Of a DNA stretch of 64,000 bases, positions 1 through 8,708 are shown one piece after another (position 1 is the first letter of the stretch; each line of letters opens with the position of its first letter). Below the pieces are notes generated by a model. It was not told the origin of the DNA. It was given only the letters and a program-made list of their open reading frames with translations, and ran no database searches. The DNA comes from Streptomyces sp. NBC_01244 (GTDB lineage: Bacteria; Actinomycetota; Actinomycetes; Streptomycetales; Streptomycetaceae): positions 6,634,001-6,698,000 of the forward strand of contig NZ_CP108488.1 in NCBI RefSeq assembly GCF_035987325.1, given 5' to 3'. Made by a program: the position numbers and the translations under genes.

Positions 1-972
1 GCCGTCAAGGCGGGCGGACCCGCCGACGCGACCGCGAGCACCGAGCTCAACAACTTCGTGGACCAGGCCCTCGCCCAGGCCAAGGGCAAGGCCCCGGCCT
101 CCTGGGGCACCGCGAGCACCGACAGCGGGGCCCCGGTGGGCGCCCTGATCGGGCTCGGTGTGGTGGCCGCGGTCGGTGGTGGCGGGGCGTACGCGCTGGT
201 CAAGCGCAACCGCAAGAAGAAGGAAGAGCTCCGGCGCGAGTCCATCGCCCGGCTGAGCGTGGTCGTAGACGAGGACATCACGGCCTTCGGCGAGGAGCTG
301 GAGCGCCTCGACTTCCACCCCGGTGAGGCCGGCGCCGACGACGCCATGCGCACGGATTACGAGCAGGGCCTCGACTCGTACGAGAAGGCCAAGCAGATCA
401 TGGCCTCCGTGCAGCACCCGGAGGAGGTCAAGGGGGTCACCCAGGCCCTGGAGGACGGCCGGTTCGCACTGGCCCGCCTCGACGCGCGCCGGCAGGGCCG
501 TCCGCTGCCCGAGCGCCGCGCACCCTGCTTCTTCGACCCGCGCCACGGGCCGAGCGCCGAGGACGCGGCCTGGGCCCCGGCGGGCGGGGCCGCCCGTACG
601 GTCCCGGTCTGCGCGGCGGACGCCGTCCGGCTGCGCGACGGCCAGGACCCGGCGGTCCGCACCGTCGACACCGAGCACGGTCCGCGCCCCTACTACGACG
701 CCGGCCCGGCGTACGGTCCCTGGGCCGGCGGCTACTTCGGCGGCGGCATCCTGCCCGGCCTGCTCATGGGCACGATGCTCGGATCGATGATGTCCAGTCC
801 GGCCTACGCCTCCGACTTCGGCGGCGGAAACGGATTCGACGGAGGCGGCGGGGGCTTCGACGGGGGTGACGTGTCCGGGGCCGACTTCAACCCGTCCGAC
901 TTCGGCGGCGGGGACTTCGGCGGCGGAGGGGGCTTCGACGGCGGAGGCGGGTTCGGCGGGGGCGACTTCTAG
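1..972 (+). CDS. TPM-domain-type membrane protein, C-terminal part (5' end outside window)
   Basis: The frame is open from base 1, so the N-terminus lies outside the window. What remains is the end of a globular region, one membrane helix (APVGALIGLGVVAAVGG, about residues 44-60 of the fragment), a basic stop-transfer patch (KRNRKKK), a cytoplasmic alpha-helical region and a Gly/Asp/Phe-rich tail of FGGGDFGGG-like repeats. This layout is typical of actinobacterial TPM-domain proteins (extracytoplasmic TPM domain, helix, Gly-rich tail). The TPM domain itself is not visible, so the family assignment rests on the C-terminal half and gene order. No enzymatic role can be assigned. Confidence 0.7.
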   Translation, partial: AVKAGGPADATASTELNNFVDQALAQAKGKAPASWGTASTDSGAPVGALIGLGVVAAVGGGGAYALVKRNRKKKEELRRESIARLSVVVDEDITAFGEELERLDFHPGEAGADDAMRTDYEQGLDSYEKAKQIMASVQHPEEVKGVTQALEDGRFALARLDARRQGRPLPERRAPCFFDPRHGPSAEDAAWAPAGGAARTVPVCAADAVRLRDGQDPAVRTVDTEHGPRPYYDAGPAYGPWAGGYFGGGILPGLLMGTMLGSMMSSPAYASDFGGGNGFDGGGGGFDGGDVSGADFNPSDFGGGDFGGGGGFDGGGGFGGGDF

Positions 973-1003
973 CCGCCCCCGGCCCCGCGGCTCGCGACGG
1001 GGC

Positions 1004-1618
1004 TCACGCCTGCTTGATCGCCGAGATGTCGAAGGTCAGCTTCACCTTGTCGCTGACCATCACGCCGCCGGTCTCCAGCGCCGCGTTCCAGGTCAGGCCC
1101 CAGTCGGAGCGCAGGATCTCGGCCGAGCCCTCGAACCCGACCCGCTCGTTGCCGTAGACGTCGGTGGCCGCGCCGCCGAACTCCAGGTCGATGGCGAGCG
1201 GGCGCGTGACGTCCTTGATGGTCAGCTCGCCGGTGACGCGGTACTTGTCGCCGCCGAGCTGCTGCGCCTCGGTGGAGCGGAAGGTCATCAGCGGGAAGGT
1301 CTCGGCGTCGAAGAAGTCGCCGGAACGCAGGTGGCCGTCGCGGTCGCCGATGCCGGTGTCGACGGAGGCGATCTTCACGTCGATGGAGGCGGTGGAGCGG
1401 GACGGGTCGGCGCCGTCCAGGTGCAGGGCGCCCTCGTGGTCGGCGAAGGTGCCGCGCACGTTGGTGACCATCGCGTGGCGGACGGTGAAGCCGATGCTGC
1501 TGTGGGAGGCGTCGATGACGTAGTCACCGGTGAGCGCGGCGAGGGCCGGGTCCACGTCGAGGGTGGCGACGGCGGTCGTGGTGGCGGTGTCCTGCGTGCG
1601 GCGGTTGAAGAGACCCAT
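1004..1618 (-). CDS. YceI family protein (lipid-binding-like lipocalin fold)
   Basis: A 204-residue protein whose core starts GDYVIDASHSSIGFTVRHAM and continues through GTFADHEGALHLDG, GDFFDAETFPLMTFRS and GELTIKDVTRPL, all typical of YceI proteins, beta-barrels that bind amphiphilic or isoprenoid molecules. There is no signal peptide; the short N-terminal extension (MGLFNRRTQD) suggests a cytoplasmic form. The ATG at 1618 is chosen because AAGGAG precedes it at good spacing; an upstream in-frame start would run through the promoter. The gene converges on the TPM gene and is divergent from accB. Two palindromes in its promoter point to repression by a MarR-type regulator. Confidence 0.9.
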   Translation of the reverse strand: MGLFNRRTQDTATTTAVATLDVDPALAALTGDYVIDASHSSIGFTVRHAMVTNVRGTFADHEGALHLDGADPSRSTASIDVKIASVDTGIGDRDGHLRSGDFFDAETFPLMTFRSTEAQQLGGDKYRVTGELTIKDVTRPLAIDLEFGGAATDVYGNERVGFEGSAEILRSDWGLTWNAALETGGVMVSDKVKLTFDISAIKQA

Positions 1619-1659
1619 GACTACTCCTTGGTGGGGGGTGCCGCTCGATGGCGGCGCTC

Positions 1660-1710
1660 GTTGAACTTTCAACAACAACGACGCTAGACCCATTCCGTTC
1701 AAATTTCAAC
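1660..1710 (-). promoter_or_regulatory. yceI promoter with two GTTGAA-NN-TTCAAC palindromes
   Basis: Read on the minus strand there is a -35-like TTGAAA (1709-1704), a 17-base spacer and a -10-like TAGCGT (1686-1681). A perfect 14-bp palindrome GTTGAACTTTCAAC (1660-1673) sits just downstream of the -10, at about the expected transcription start. A second copy with one mismatch, GTTCAAATTTCAAC (1697-1710), covers the -35. This geometry suits a dimeric repressor of MarR type; the regulator gene is not in this window. Confidence 0.6.
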
Positions 1711-1781
1711 CTCTTGACTCCTGTGTGTGGCTCAGCGGCGCCTCGGGGCGGCTTGGCGGGAGTTTTGTGAGAAACCAACAA

Positions 1782-1795
1782 AGGACCAAGGTCCT
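1782..1795. promoter_or_regulatory. 14-bp perfect palindrome upstream of accB
   Basis: AGGACCAAGGTCCT is a perfect inverted repeat in the 294-bp yceI-accB intergenic region, 118 bp before the accB start. It could be an operator for accB, but nothing else supports that and no clear -35/-10 pair was found beside it. Confidence 0.3.
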
Positions 1796-1912
1796 GCCTG
1801 GTGGGCTCGGCTGCACCCCCGGTGGTTCTGTCCGGGACGGACAGCGGAAGACACCCGACACTGTGTGGATTCGACGGAGGGTTTTTCCGGTCCGGCTTCG
1901 TAAGGTCATTAC

Positions 1913-3496
1913 ATGACCGTTGTGGACCAGATTCCGAGCGAGCCGACGGACGCTCGCGGCCGCGTGGCCGAGCTGCATGACTTGCGTGAGCAGGCGCGGC
2001 GTGGCCCGAGTGACCGGGCGACCGAGGCGCAGCATGCCAAGGGCAAGCTGACCGCGCGTGAGCGGATCGCGTTGCTGCTCGATGAGGGTTCCTTCAAGGA
2101 GGTCGAGCAGCTGCGCCGGCACCGGGCGACCGGGTTCGGTCTGGAGGCGAAGAAGCCTTACACCGATGGTGTCATCACCGGTTGGGGCACGGTCGAGGGC
2201 CGTACGGTCTTCGTGTACGCGCACGATTTCCGGATCTTCGGCGGGGCGCTGGGCGAGGCCCACGCGACGAAGATCCACAAGATCATGGACATGGCCATCG
2301 CGGCCGGTGCCCCGCTGGTGTCCCTCAACGACGGTGCCGGCGCCCGTATCCAGGAGGGTGTCTCGGCGCTCGCCGGGTACGGCGGGATCTTCCAGCGCAA
2401 TACGAAGGCTTCGGGTGTCATCCCGCAGATCTCGGTGATGCTGGGGCCGTGCGCGGGCGGCGCCGCCTACTCCCCGGCGTTGACGGACTTCGTGTTCATG
2501 GTCCGGGAGACCTCGCAGATGTTCATCACCGGTCCGGACGTGGTCCGTGCGGTGACCGGTGAGGAGATCACCCAGAACGGCCTCGGTGGCGCGGACGTGC
2601 ACGCCGAGACCTCGGGCGTGGCGCACTTCGCGTACGACGACGAGGAGACCTGCATCTCCGAGGTCCGCTACCTCATCACGATGCTGCCCTCCAACAACCG
2701 CGAGAACCCCCCGGTCCACGAGACCGCGGACCCGGCCGACCGCCGCTCGGAGGTCCTGCTGGACCTGGTCCCCGCCGACGGGAACCGCCCGTACGACATG
2801 CTCAAGGTCATCGAGGAACTCGTCGACGAGGGCGACGTCCTGGAGATCCACGAGCGCTGGGCCCGCAACATCATCTGCGCGCTCGCGCGGATGGACGGCC
2901 AGGTCGTGGGCATCGTCGCCAACCAGCCCGGCCACCTCGCCGGTGTCCTGGACATCCACGCCTCGGAGAAGGCGGCGCGTTTCGTCCAGCTCTGCGACGC
3001 CTTCAACATCCCCATCATCACCCTGCTGGACGTGCCGGGCTTCTTGCCGGGTGTCGACCAGGAGCACGGCGGGATCATCCGCCACGGCGCGAAGCTGCTG
3101 TACGCGTACTGCAACGCGACCGTTCCGCGGATCTCGCTGATCCTGCGCAAGGCCTACGGCGGCGCGTACATCGTCATGGACTCCCAGTCCATCGGCGCCG
3201 ACCTCACCTACGCCTGGCCCACCAACGAGATCGCGGTGATGGGCGCCGAGGGCGCGGCCAACGTCATCTTCCGCAAGCAGATCGCCGACGCCGAGGACCC
3301 CGAGGCGATGCGTGCGCGCATGGTCAAGGAGTACAAGGCCGAGCTGATGCACCCCTATTACGCGGCCGAGCGCGGCCTCGTCGACGACGTCATCGACCCC
3401 GCGGAAACCCGCGAGGTCCTCGTCGCGGCCCTCGCGATGCTCCGCAACAAGCACGCGGACCTGCCCTCGCGCAAGCACGGCAACCCGCCCCAGTAG
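1913..3496 (+). CDS. accB: Acyl-CoA carboxylase beta (carboxyltransferase) subunit AccB
   Basis: A 527-residue carboxyltransferase that moves the carboxyl group from biotin to acetyl- or propionyl-CoA, giving malonyl- or methylmalonyl-CoA for fatty acid and polyketide synthesis. Family landmarks are LNDGAGARIQEGV, GPCAGGAAYSPALTDF and LLDVPGFLPGVDQEHGGIIR. At the substrate-specificity position the residue is Ile420 (GGAY-Ile-VMDS), the state reported for S. coelicolor AccB rather than the Asp of propionyl-specific PccB. A weak SD (AAGGT) lies 6 bases before the ATG. accE follows after 23 bases; the biotinylated alpha subunit is not in this window. Confidence 0.95.
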   Translation: MTVVDQIPSEPTDARGRVAELHDLREQARRGPSDRATEAQHAKGKLTARERIALLLDEGSFKEVEQLRRHRATGFGLEAKKPYTDGVITGWGTVEGRTVFVYAHDFRIFGGALGEAHATKIHKIMDMAIAAGAPLVSLNDGAGARIQEGVSALAGYGGIFQRNTKASGVIPQISVMLGPCAGGAAYSPALTDFVFMVRETSQMFITGPDVVRAVTGEEITQNGLGGADVHAETSGVAHFAYDDEETCISEVRYLITMLPSNNRENPPVHETADPADRRSEVLLDLVPADGNRPYDMLKVIEELVDEGDVLEIHERWARNIICALARMDGQVVGIVANQPGHLAGVLDIHASEKAARFVQLCDAFNIPIITLLDVPGFLPGVDQEHGGIIRHGAKLLYAYCNATVPRISLILRKAYGGAYIVMDSQSIGADLTYAWPTNEIAVMGAEGAANVIFRKQIADAEDPEAMRARMVKEYKAELMHPYYAAERGLVDDVIDPAETREVLVAALAMLRNKHADLPSRKHGNPPQ

Positions 3497-3519
3497 ACCC
3501 CGAAGGAGAACCGCCACCG

Positions 3520-3723
3520 ATGAGCAACGTCACCGCAACCCTGCTGAAGGTCGAGAAGGGCAACGCCGAGCCCGAGGAGCTGGCCGCGATCACCGCGATC
3601 CTCCTCGCCCGCGCCGCGGCCACCCCCGAAGACACCACCACCGCGACCGCCCGCTCCCAGGCCGGCTGGCGCCGCCTGGAACGCACCCCCGGCTTCCGCG
3701 GCCCCCGCAGCTGGCAGGGCTAG
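3520..3723 (+). CDS. accE: Acyl-CoA carboxylase epsilon subunit AccE
   Basis: A 67-residue protein with the features of actinobacterial acyl-CoA carboxylase epsilon subunits: an N-terminal beta strand (TATLLKVEKGNAEPEELAAI), an Ala-rich helix, and a tail with an aromatic/basic cluster (AGWRRLER...GPRSWQG). Epsilon subunits bind the biotinylated alpha and carboxyltransferase beta subunits and stimulate the complex. GAAGGAGAA precedes the ATG and the gene is 23 bases after accB, so the two are almost certainly co-transcribed. A strong hairpin ends the unit. Confidence 0.9.
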   Translation: MSNVTATLLKVEKGNAEPEELAAITAILLARAAATPEDTTTATARSQAGWRRLERTPGFRGPRSWQG

Positions 3724-3746
3724 TACGCGAAGACCCGCAGGCACCA

Positions 3747-3790
3747 CGTGAAAGCCCCCCGCACTCCTCGGAGTGCGGGGGGCTTTCACG
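3747..3790. terminator. Bidirectional terminator between accE and the first conservon
   Basis: A perfect 21-bp inverted repeat with a 2-base centre (arms 3747-3767 and 3770-3790, core CCCCCCGCACTCC / GGAGTGCGGGGGG). It lies between the ends of the convergent accE and cvnD genes and can serve both strands. Confidence 0.85.
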
Positions 3791-3819
3791 TACGACCGGG
3801 CGTGTGAGGCCGGGGACGG

Positions 3820-4404
3820 CTACCGCAGGCGGGCCATGAGGGCGTGCTCGACCAGGGTGATGAGCGCGCTCTTGGCGTCCGCGCGGTGGCGGGCGTCGGT
3901 GGTGATGATGGGGGCGTCCGGGCCGATCTGCAGGGCCTCGCGGACTTCCTCCGGGGTGTAGGGCTGGTGCCCGTCGAAGCCGTTGAGGGCGATGACGAAG
4001 GGCAGGCCGCTGTTCTCGAAGTAGTCGACGGCGGGGAAGCAGTCGGCGAGACGGCGGGTGTCGACGAGCACCACGGCGCCGATGGCGCCGCGCACGAGGT
4101 CGTCCCACATGAACCAGAAGCGGTCCTGACCGGGGGTACCGAAGAGGTACAGGATCAGGTCCTGGTCCAGGGTGATGCGGCCGAAGTCCATGGCGACCGT
4201 GGTGGTCGTCTTGTCCCCGGTGTGGGTCAGGTCGTCGATGCCGGCGGAGGCGCTCGTCATGACGGCCTCGGTGCGCAGGGGGTTGATCTCGGAGACGGCG
4301 CCCACGAACGTGGTCTTGCCCACGCCGAAGCCACCCGCCACCACGATCTTCGCGGAGGTGGTGGAGCGAGGAGCCGCTCCGCCGTTAGAGCTTGCGAAGT
4401 CCAC
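3820..4404 (-). CDS. cvnD2: Conservon GTPase CvnD (first copy)
   Basis: A 194-residue Ras/MglA-like small GTPase. The P-loop is GGFGVGKTTF, switch II is FGTPGQDRFWFMWDDL, and the guanine-specificity motif is degenerate (ALNGFDG in place of NKxD). It starts at a GTG, overlaps the end of the DUF742 gene by 20 bases and is the last gene of its conservon. In conservons the GTPase is thought to act downstream of the kinase-like protein at the membrane, giving a system that resembles eukaryotic GPCR signalling. The protein differs from the copy at 9016-9600 at only about four positions. The number follows S. coelicolor gene order (cvn2) and is less certain than the family. Confidence 0.9.
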   Translation of the reverse strand: MDFASSNGGAAPRSTTSAKIVVAGGFGVGKTTFVGAVSEINPLRTEAVMTSASAGIDDLTHTGDKTTTTVAMDFGRITLDQDLILYLFGTPGQDRFWFMWDDLVRGAIGAVVLVDTRRLADCFPAVDYFENSGLPFVIALNGFDGHQPYTPEEVREALQIGPDAPIITTDARHRADAKSALITLVEHALMARLR

Positions 4405-4981
4405 TGAGCACCCTTTCGAGCAGTGTCACATCTGGCTGGCCGCCGGCGGACTCGTCGCCGCCGGGCTGGTGGATGGCTACGAGGCCGGCCTCTGCCAGGT
4501 CGGCGACGAGGATCCGGGCTACGCCAAGAGGAATGGAGAGAAGTGCCGAGATCTCCGCGACGGATTTGATCTCCTGGCACAGGATGCAGATGCGCTGGTG
4601 CTCGGGCAACTGCCCTTGCAGACGCGCGGGATCGGCCGTGGTGCTGACCAGTGCCTCGATGGCGAGCTGGTAGCGCGGCCGGGTCCGGCCACCGGTCATC
4701 GCGTACGGGCGCACCAGCGGGTTGTGCGCCTGCGGAGCCTGCGGGCGCCCGCCGCGCGGAGGCTGCTGCGGGGACCGGTAGGGCTGGCCGGGCTGCTGCG
4801 GCCGGCCGTACTGCGGCGGCTGCTGCTGGTAGGGCTGCCGCTGATACGGCTGCCCGGACGCCGGGTCGTGCTCCGGGCCGGGCCGGTTGCTGGGAGCGGA
4901 GGGAAAGTTGAAGCGGTTCTGGTCGTGCCCACCCTGCGGCTGCTGCGCGCCGCCATAGGGATGTCCTCCGGGTGTTGTCAC
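4385..4981 (-). CDS. cvnC2: Conservon DUF742 protein CvnC (first copy)
   Basis: A 198-residue protein. The first 90 or so residues are Gly/Gln/Pro/Tyr-rich and probably disordered. The DUF742 domain follows, from NPLVRPYAMTGGRTRPRYQLA to LLERVLSGLRKL, and contains a winged-helix-like segment (SVAEISALLSIPLGVARILVADLAEAGLV). DUF742 proteins are the third component of conservons and are thought to bind the roadblock and kinase partners. The GTG at 4981 is chosen because GGAGG lies 4 bases before it. The disordered extension is much longer than in the second copy (130 aa), while the domains match closely. Confidence 0.9.
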   Translation of the reverse strand: MTTPGGHPYGGAQQPQGGHDQNRFNFPSAPSNRPGPEHDPASGQPYQRQPYQQQPPQYGRPQQPGQPYRSPQQPPRGGRPQAPQAHNPLVRPYAMTGGRTRPRYQLAIEALVSTTADPARLQGQLPEHQRICILCQEIKSVAEISALLSIPLGVARILVADLAEAGLVAIHQPGGDESAGGQPDVTLLERVLSGLRKL

Positions 4982-5074
4982 GTTTCCTCCTCCGACTCCA
5001 AGTACGCAGTACTCCCTGTGGAACCGCGCCACCGCACCCTATGGTGCAGTGGCGCGAAACGCACTGCCTGTCTG

Positions 5075-5497
5075 CTAGTTGAGAAGCCCGCCCTGCAGTT
5101 CCGCGCGCAGGTCCGGGGTGAGGACACTGCCGGCGCGGTCCACGAGAAGGGCCATCTCGTAACCCACGAGGCCGATGTCGCACTCGGGGTGTGCGAGCAC
5201 CGCGAGCGACGATCCGTCGGAGACGGACATGAGGAAGAGGAATCCCCGGTCCATCTCCACAACGGTCTGGTTGACGGCGCCGCCCTCGAAGATGCGCGAG
5301 GCACCCGCGGTGAGGGAGGTCAGCCCGGAGGCCACCGCGGCGAGCTGGTCGGCCCGGTCGCGGGGGAAGCCTTCGGACATAGCCAGAAGGAGGCCGTCGG
5401 CGGATACCACCACCGTGTGAGACACCCCTGGGGTGTTGTCCACGAAGTTGGTGATCAACCAGTTCAGGTTTTGCGCCGCCTGGCTCATCGCGCTCAC
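5075..5497 (-). CDS. cvnB2: Conservon roadblock/LC7 protein CvnB (first copy)
   Basis: A 140-residue roadblock/LC7 domain protein (SQAAQNLNWLITNFVDNTPG, VVVSADGLLLAMSEGF, HPECDIGLVGYEMALLVDRA). MglB-like roadblock proteins control a partner Ras-like GTPase, here CvnD. The start is placed at GTG 5497, 7 bases after AGGAG; the second copy has TTG at the equivalent position, and both read into S-x-M-S-Q-A-A. An ATG three codons later has poorer spacing. The gene begins 1 base after the kinase stop codon, so translation is probably coupled. Apart from the start region, the protein differs from the second copy only in the last few residues. Confidence 0.92.
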   Translation of the reverse strand: MSAMSQAAQNLNWLITNFVDNTPGVSHTVVVSADGLLLAMSEGFPRDRADQLAAVASGLTSLTAGASRIFEGGAVNQTVVEMDRGFLFLMSVSDGSSLAVLAHPECDIGLVGYEMALLVDRAGSVLTPDLRAELQGGLLN

Positions 5498-5498
5498 A

Positions 5499-8400
5499 CT
5501 AACGCTCCTGGTCATAGCTGTTACTTGACTGCTCGGATCCCGCGTTGCGGCCCTGCTCGACACCGCGTCGCAGGTTGCTCAACCTGCCACGGACGTCCTC
5601 CGGGGCCCGGGAGACCTGGGGGCCGCCCTGCGGAGTCGTCTCCGCGGCGCCCTCGACCAGGTTGGCCTTGGGCACCCGCCGAGGGAGACCGGACGGGGTG
5701 ACCCCGCCCGCCTTCGGCTCACGGAGCTTGGAGGCCTGCTGCCAGCGCTCGTCGTTGTTCGAGCGCCAGTCGGCGGGGCCTTCCGTTTCCCCGGTGGCCC
5801 GCTCCGGTGCCGCGGGCTGCTGCTGACGCTGCGGCCGCTGCTCGAAGAGGGATCCGGAGGACTCCGTTTCCTGCTGTCCCGGCCGCTGCTGCGGCTGGCT
5901 GCCGCGTCGCGGCAGGCCCGCCCCGGTCACCTGGTGGCCGGCGTCGGCAGTGGTGCCCGGACGGTCGAAGCCTACGCGCTCCTGGGCCGGTTCGGGAGCG
6001 GCCGGTGATTCCGATTCGGTCCCGTAATCCTGCTGGTAGGAGCCCGCGTAGGTGTTCTGCTGGGGCCACTCCGCCGCGGTGGAAGGGGAATCGTACCCGC
6101 CGTCGTAGGCCGGGACTTCCTGTCGCTGATCCGTGTACTCCGGTTCCGGATACGCGTACTCCTGCTGGGTGTACGCGTCGTATCCCTGCCCGGCCTGAGC
6201 GGATTCGTAACCGAGGTCGTAGCCCTGCGCCGGCTGCTGCTCGTAGCCCTGGTACGGCTGGTACGCATGCTCCGGCTGAGGTTCCGGATAGTCCGCCGCG
6301 GGCTCGTCGTACTGCGACTGGGGCTGCGCCTGCGGGTAGCCGACCTGCGCCTCCAGCGCGGCCCGGCGCTCCTCACGACCCAGGGACCGGCCGACCGGGT
6401 CGGCGGCGGGCTCTTCGTACCCCGGCTGGTCGGCCCGGTGGACCTCGTAGCGGGAGTCGTCGAAGCCGAGCTCGGCGGCCGTGCGCAGCGCGGCGGGCTG
6501 CTGGGACTGCTGGCGCGGGATCATCTGGGAGACCGTGAAGTCGTCCGCCGGGATCTCCTCGCCACCGCCACCGTGGGTGATGGCGTCGGGGAGCATGACC
6601 AGCGAGGTGGTGCCGGCCGCTTCGCCCGAGGGGCGCAGCTGGACGCGGATGCCGTGCCGGTCGGCCAGCCGGCCGACCACGAACAGACCCATGCGCTGCG
6701 AGATCGCGGCGTCCACGGTCGGCGGGTTGGCCAGCTTGTGGTTGATGTCCGCGAAGTCCTCGGCCGTCAGGCCGATTCCCTTGTCGTGGATCTCGACCAT
6801 CACCCGGCCGTCGGGCAGACGCGTCGCGTTGACCCGGACCTTGGTCTGCGGGGAGGAGAAGGTGGTGGCGTTCTCCAGCAGCTCGGCGAGCAGGTGCACG
6901 AGGTCGGTCACGGCCTGGCCGTGGATCTCGGCCTCCGAGACGCCCGACAGCTCGACGCGCTCGTACTGCTCGACCTCGGAGGAGGCGGCGCGCAGGACGT
7001 CGACGAGGGGGACCGGCTGGTCCCAGCGGCGGCCCGGCTCCTCGCCCGCGAGGATGAGGAGGTTCTCGCCGTTGCGGCGCATGCGGGTGGCCAGGTGGTC
7101 CAGGCGGAAGAGGTTCTCCAGCTGGTCCGGGTCGGCCTCGTTGTTCTCCAGCTCGGTGATCAGCGTCAGCTGGCCCTCGATCAGCGACTGGTTGCGCATG
7201 GAGAGGTTCGTGAAGATCGCGTTGACGTTGCCCCGCAGGAGGGCCTGCTCGGCGGCGAGCCGGACGGCCTCGCGGTGGATCTGGTCGAAGGCGCGGGCGA
7301 CCTCGCCGATCTCGTCCTGGGAGTCGATCGGGATCGGCACCACCCGGGTGTCGACCTTGCCCGGGTCGGTCCGCGACAGCTGGTCGACGAGCATCGGCAG
7401 GCGCTGCTCGGCGACGTCGAAGGCGCCGTTGCGCAGCTGGCGCATCGCGCGGCCCATCTGGCGGGCCATCATGCCGGCCAGGATGAAGGCGGCGAGCAGG
7501 GCCACGACCACGATGGCGCCGGTCAGGATGGCGTCGTTGCGGGCCTCGTCGGAGACGGTTCCGGCGTCCTTGAGGGCCTTGTCGAGGAGTTCCTTCTCGA
7601 GCTGGTTGTAGCCGTCGAACTTGGCGGTCGCGGCGGCCTGCCAGGCCGCCGGGGTGGTGCCGCCGAGGGCGAGGGCGGACGGCTTCGCGCCGCTGGCTAT
7701 CGCCTCGGTCATGCCGGTGAGCGCCGAGTTGTTGACCACCGGCGGGGCGCGGAAGACGGTGCCCGCCTGCTCGGCCGCCTGCTTGGCGTCGACGAGCTTC
7801 TTGGCGCCCTCCGCGGACTTCGCGCCCATGATGTCCTTGAGGCGCGCGACGTCCTCGTCGGTACCGGCGGCGACGTACTCGCCGATGGCGATCTCTTCGA
7901 GGTACGCGTACGAGGAGAAGGCGACGAGCTGGGCCTTGCGGATGTCCTCGTTCTCGCTCGGCCGTACCAGCAGGTGCGTGCCCACGGAGCGCTGCAGCGA
8001 GTTCGCGGCCTTGGACAGTTCCAGCGCGTAGACCATGCGGCCGTACGAGGTCACGTTGCCGGTGCCGAGGCCCAGCTCGTTGGAGAACTGCATGAGGTAG
8101 TGCTGGACCAGCACGTACCCCTCTTCGGTCGGGATCGGGCCCATCGCCCTGGGCAGGGCCTTCTTCGGCGTCTCCAGCTGCGACAGGTAGGCCGTCTTGC
8201 GGACCTGCTCCAGCTTCGGCTCCTCCTGCCGGAAGAGCTCCAGGCGGCGTTCCAGACCCTGGCCCTCGGGCAGGTCCTTCGCGACCTGGGCGAACTTGGC
8301 CTTGGCCGCGTCGGTGGCGGAGTACGCCTTCAGGACGGGCTCGGAATCGCGCTGGCCCTTGAGCAGGGCCTCGGCCGTCAGGTCGCGCTCGTTCAGGAGC

Positions 8401-8708
8401 GCCTGGCCGTACTCGGCGGCGGCCTGGACGATGACGGCGGTCTTCTCGGCGTCCTTGGCCTCGTCCCAGGTGTCGATGGACCCCTTCACCTGGAAGCCGC
8501 CCATGACCAGTCCGACGAGGACCGGGACGAGCAGGATGGCGTTCAGACGGGTCGGCACACGCCAGTTGCGGGGCGAGAACCTGCTGGTGCTGCCGCTGCT
8601 CACGGCTGGTTCCACGGGTACGTCAAAGGATGACGCGGCCGCGCGCGGCGGCGGGGTGAAGTTGCCGCGCGCGGGTTCATCCGCGGGGCTCGAGTTGCTT
8701 CGCCTCAC
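5499..8708 (-). CDS. cvnA2: Conservon nitrate/nitrite-sensor-type histidine kinase-like protein CvnA (first copy)
   Basis: 1069 residues. Order: cytoplasmic leader, helix (about 55-75, LNAILLVPVLVGLVMGG), large external NIT-like sensing region, second helix (about 395-415), HAMP linker, a helical region containing FRLDHLATRMRRNGENLL, then an HATPase_c domain (HLLAELLENATTFSSP; VEIHDKGIGL). There is no standard H-box, as is usual in this family. The last 350 or so residues are Gln/Tyr/Pro-rich with YxxxY-like repeats and end in two motifs shared with the second copy (GLPRRVPKANLVEG; VSRAPEDVRGRLSNLRRGVEQGR). The GTG start has AGAGGTTG 11 bases upstream, a spacing repeated in the other cvnA. 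Confidence 0.92.
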   Translation of the reverse strand: MRRSNSSPADEPARGNFTPPPRAAASSFDVPVEPAVSSGSTSRFSPRNWRVPTRLNAILLVPVLVGLVMGGFQVKGSIDTWDEAKDAEKTAVIVQAAAEYGQALLNERDLTAEALLKGQRDSEPVLKAYSATDAAKAKFAQVAKDLPEGQGLERRLELFRQEEPKLEQVRKTAYLSQLETPKKALPRAMGPIPTEEGYVLVQHYLMQFSNELGLGTGNVTSYGRMVYALELSKAANSLQRSVGTHLLVRPSENEDIRKAQLVAFSSYAYLEEIAIGEYVAAGTDEDVARLKDIMGAKSAEGAKKLVDAKQAAEQAGTVFRAPPVVNNSALTGMTEAIASGAKPSALALGGTTPAAWQAAATAKFDGYNQLEKELLDKALKDAGTVSDEARNDAILTGAIVVVALLAAFILAGMMARQMGRAMRQLRNGAFDVAEQRLPMLVDQLSRTDPGKVDTRVVPIPIDSQDEIGEVARAFDQIHREAVRLAAEQALLRGNVNAIFTNLSMRNQSLIEGQLTLITELENNEADPDQLENLFRLDHLATRMRRNGENLLILAGEEPGRRWDQPVPLVDVLRAASSEVEQYERVELSGVSEAEIHGQAVTDLVHLLAELLENATTFSSPQTKVRVNATRLPDGRVMVEIHDKGIGLTAEDFADINHKLANPPTVDAAISQRMGLFVVGRLADRHGIRVQLRPSGEAAGTTSLVMLPDAITHGGGGEEIPADDFTVSQMIPRQQSQQPAALRTAAELGFDDSRYEVHRADQPGYEEPAADPVGRSLGREERRAALEAQVGYPQAQPQSQYDEPAADYPEPQPEHAYQPYQGYEQQPAQGYDLGYESAQAGQGYDAYTQQEYAYPEPEYTDQRQEVPAYDGGYDSPSTAAEWPQQNTYAGSYQQDYGTESESPAAPEPAQERVGFDRPGTTADAGHQVTGAGLPRRGSQPQQRPGQQETESSGSLFEQRPQRQQQPAAPERATGETEGPADWRSNNDERWQQASKLREPKAGGVTPSGLPRRVPKANLVEGAAETTPQGGPQVSRAPEDVRGRLSNLRRGVEQGRNAGSEQSSNSYDQER

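Noticed and set aside
1706..3517. Long open frame antisense to accB
   Set aside because: Very GC-rich coding DNA leaves long antisense frames open; the protein has low-complexity Arg/Gly/Val composition and no domain, and accB on the other strand is certain.
6267..8633. 788-codon open frame opposite the first cvnA
   Set aside because: Compositional shadow of the kinase gene; no start signal and no recognisable domain.
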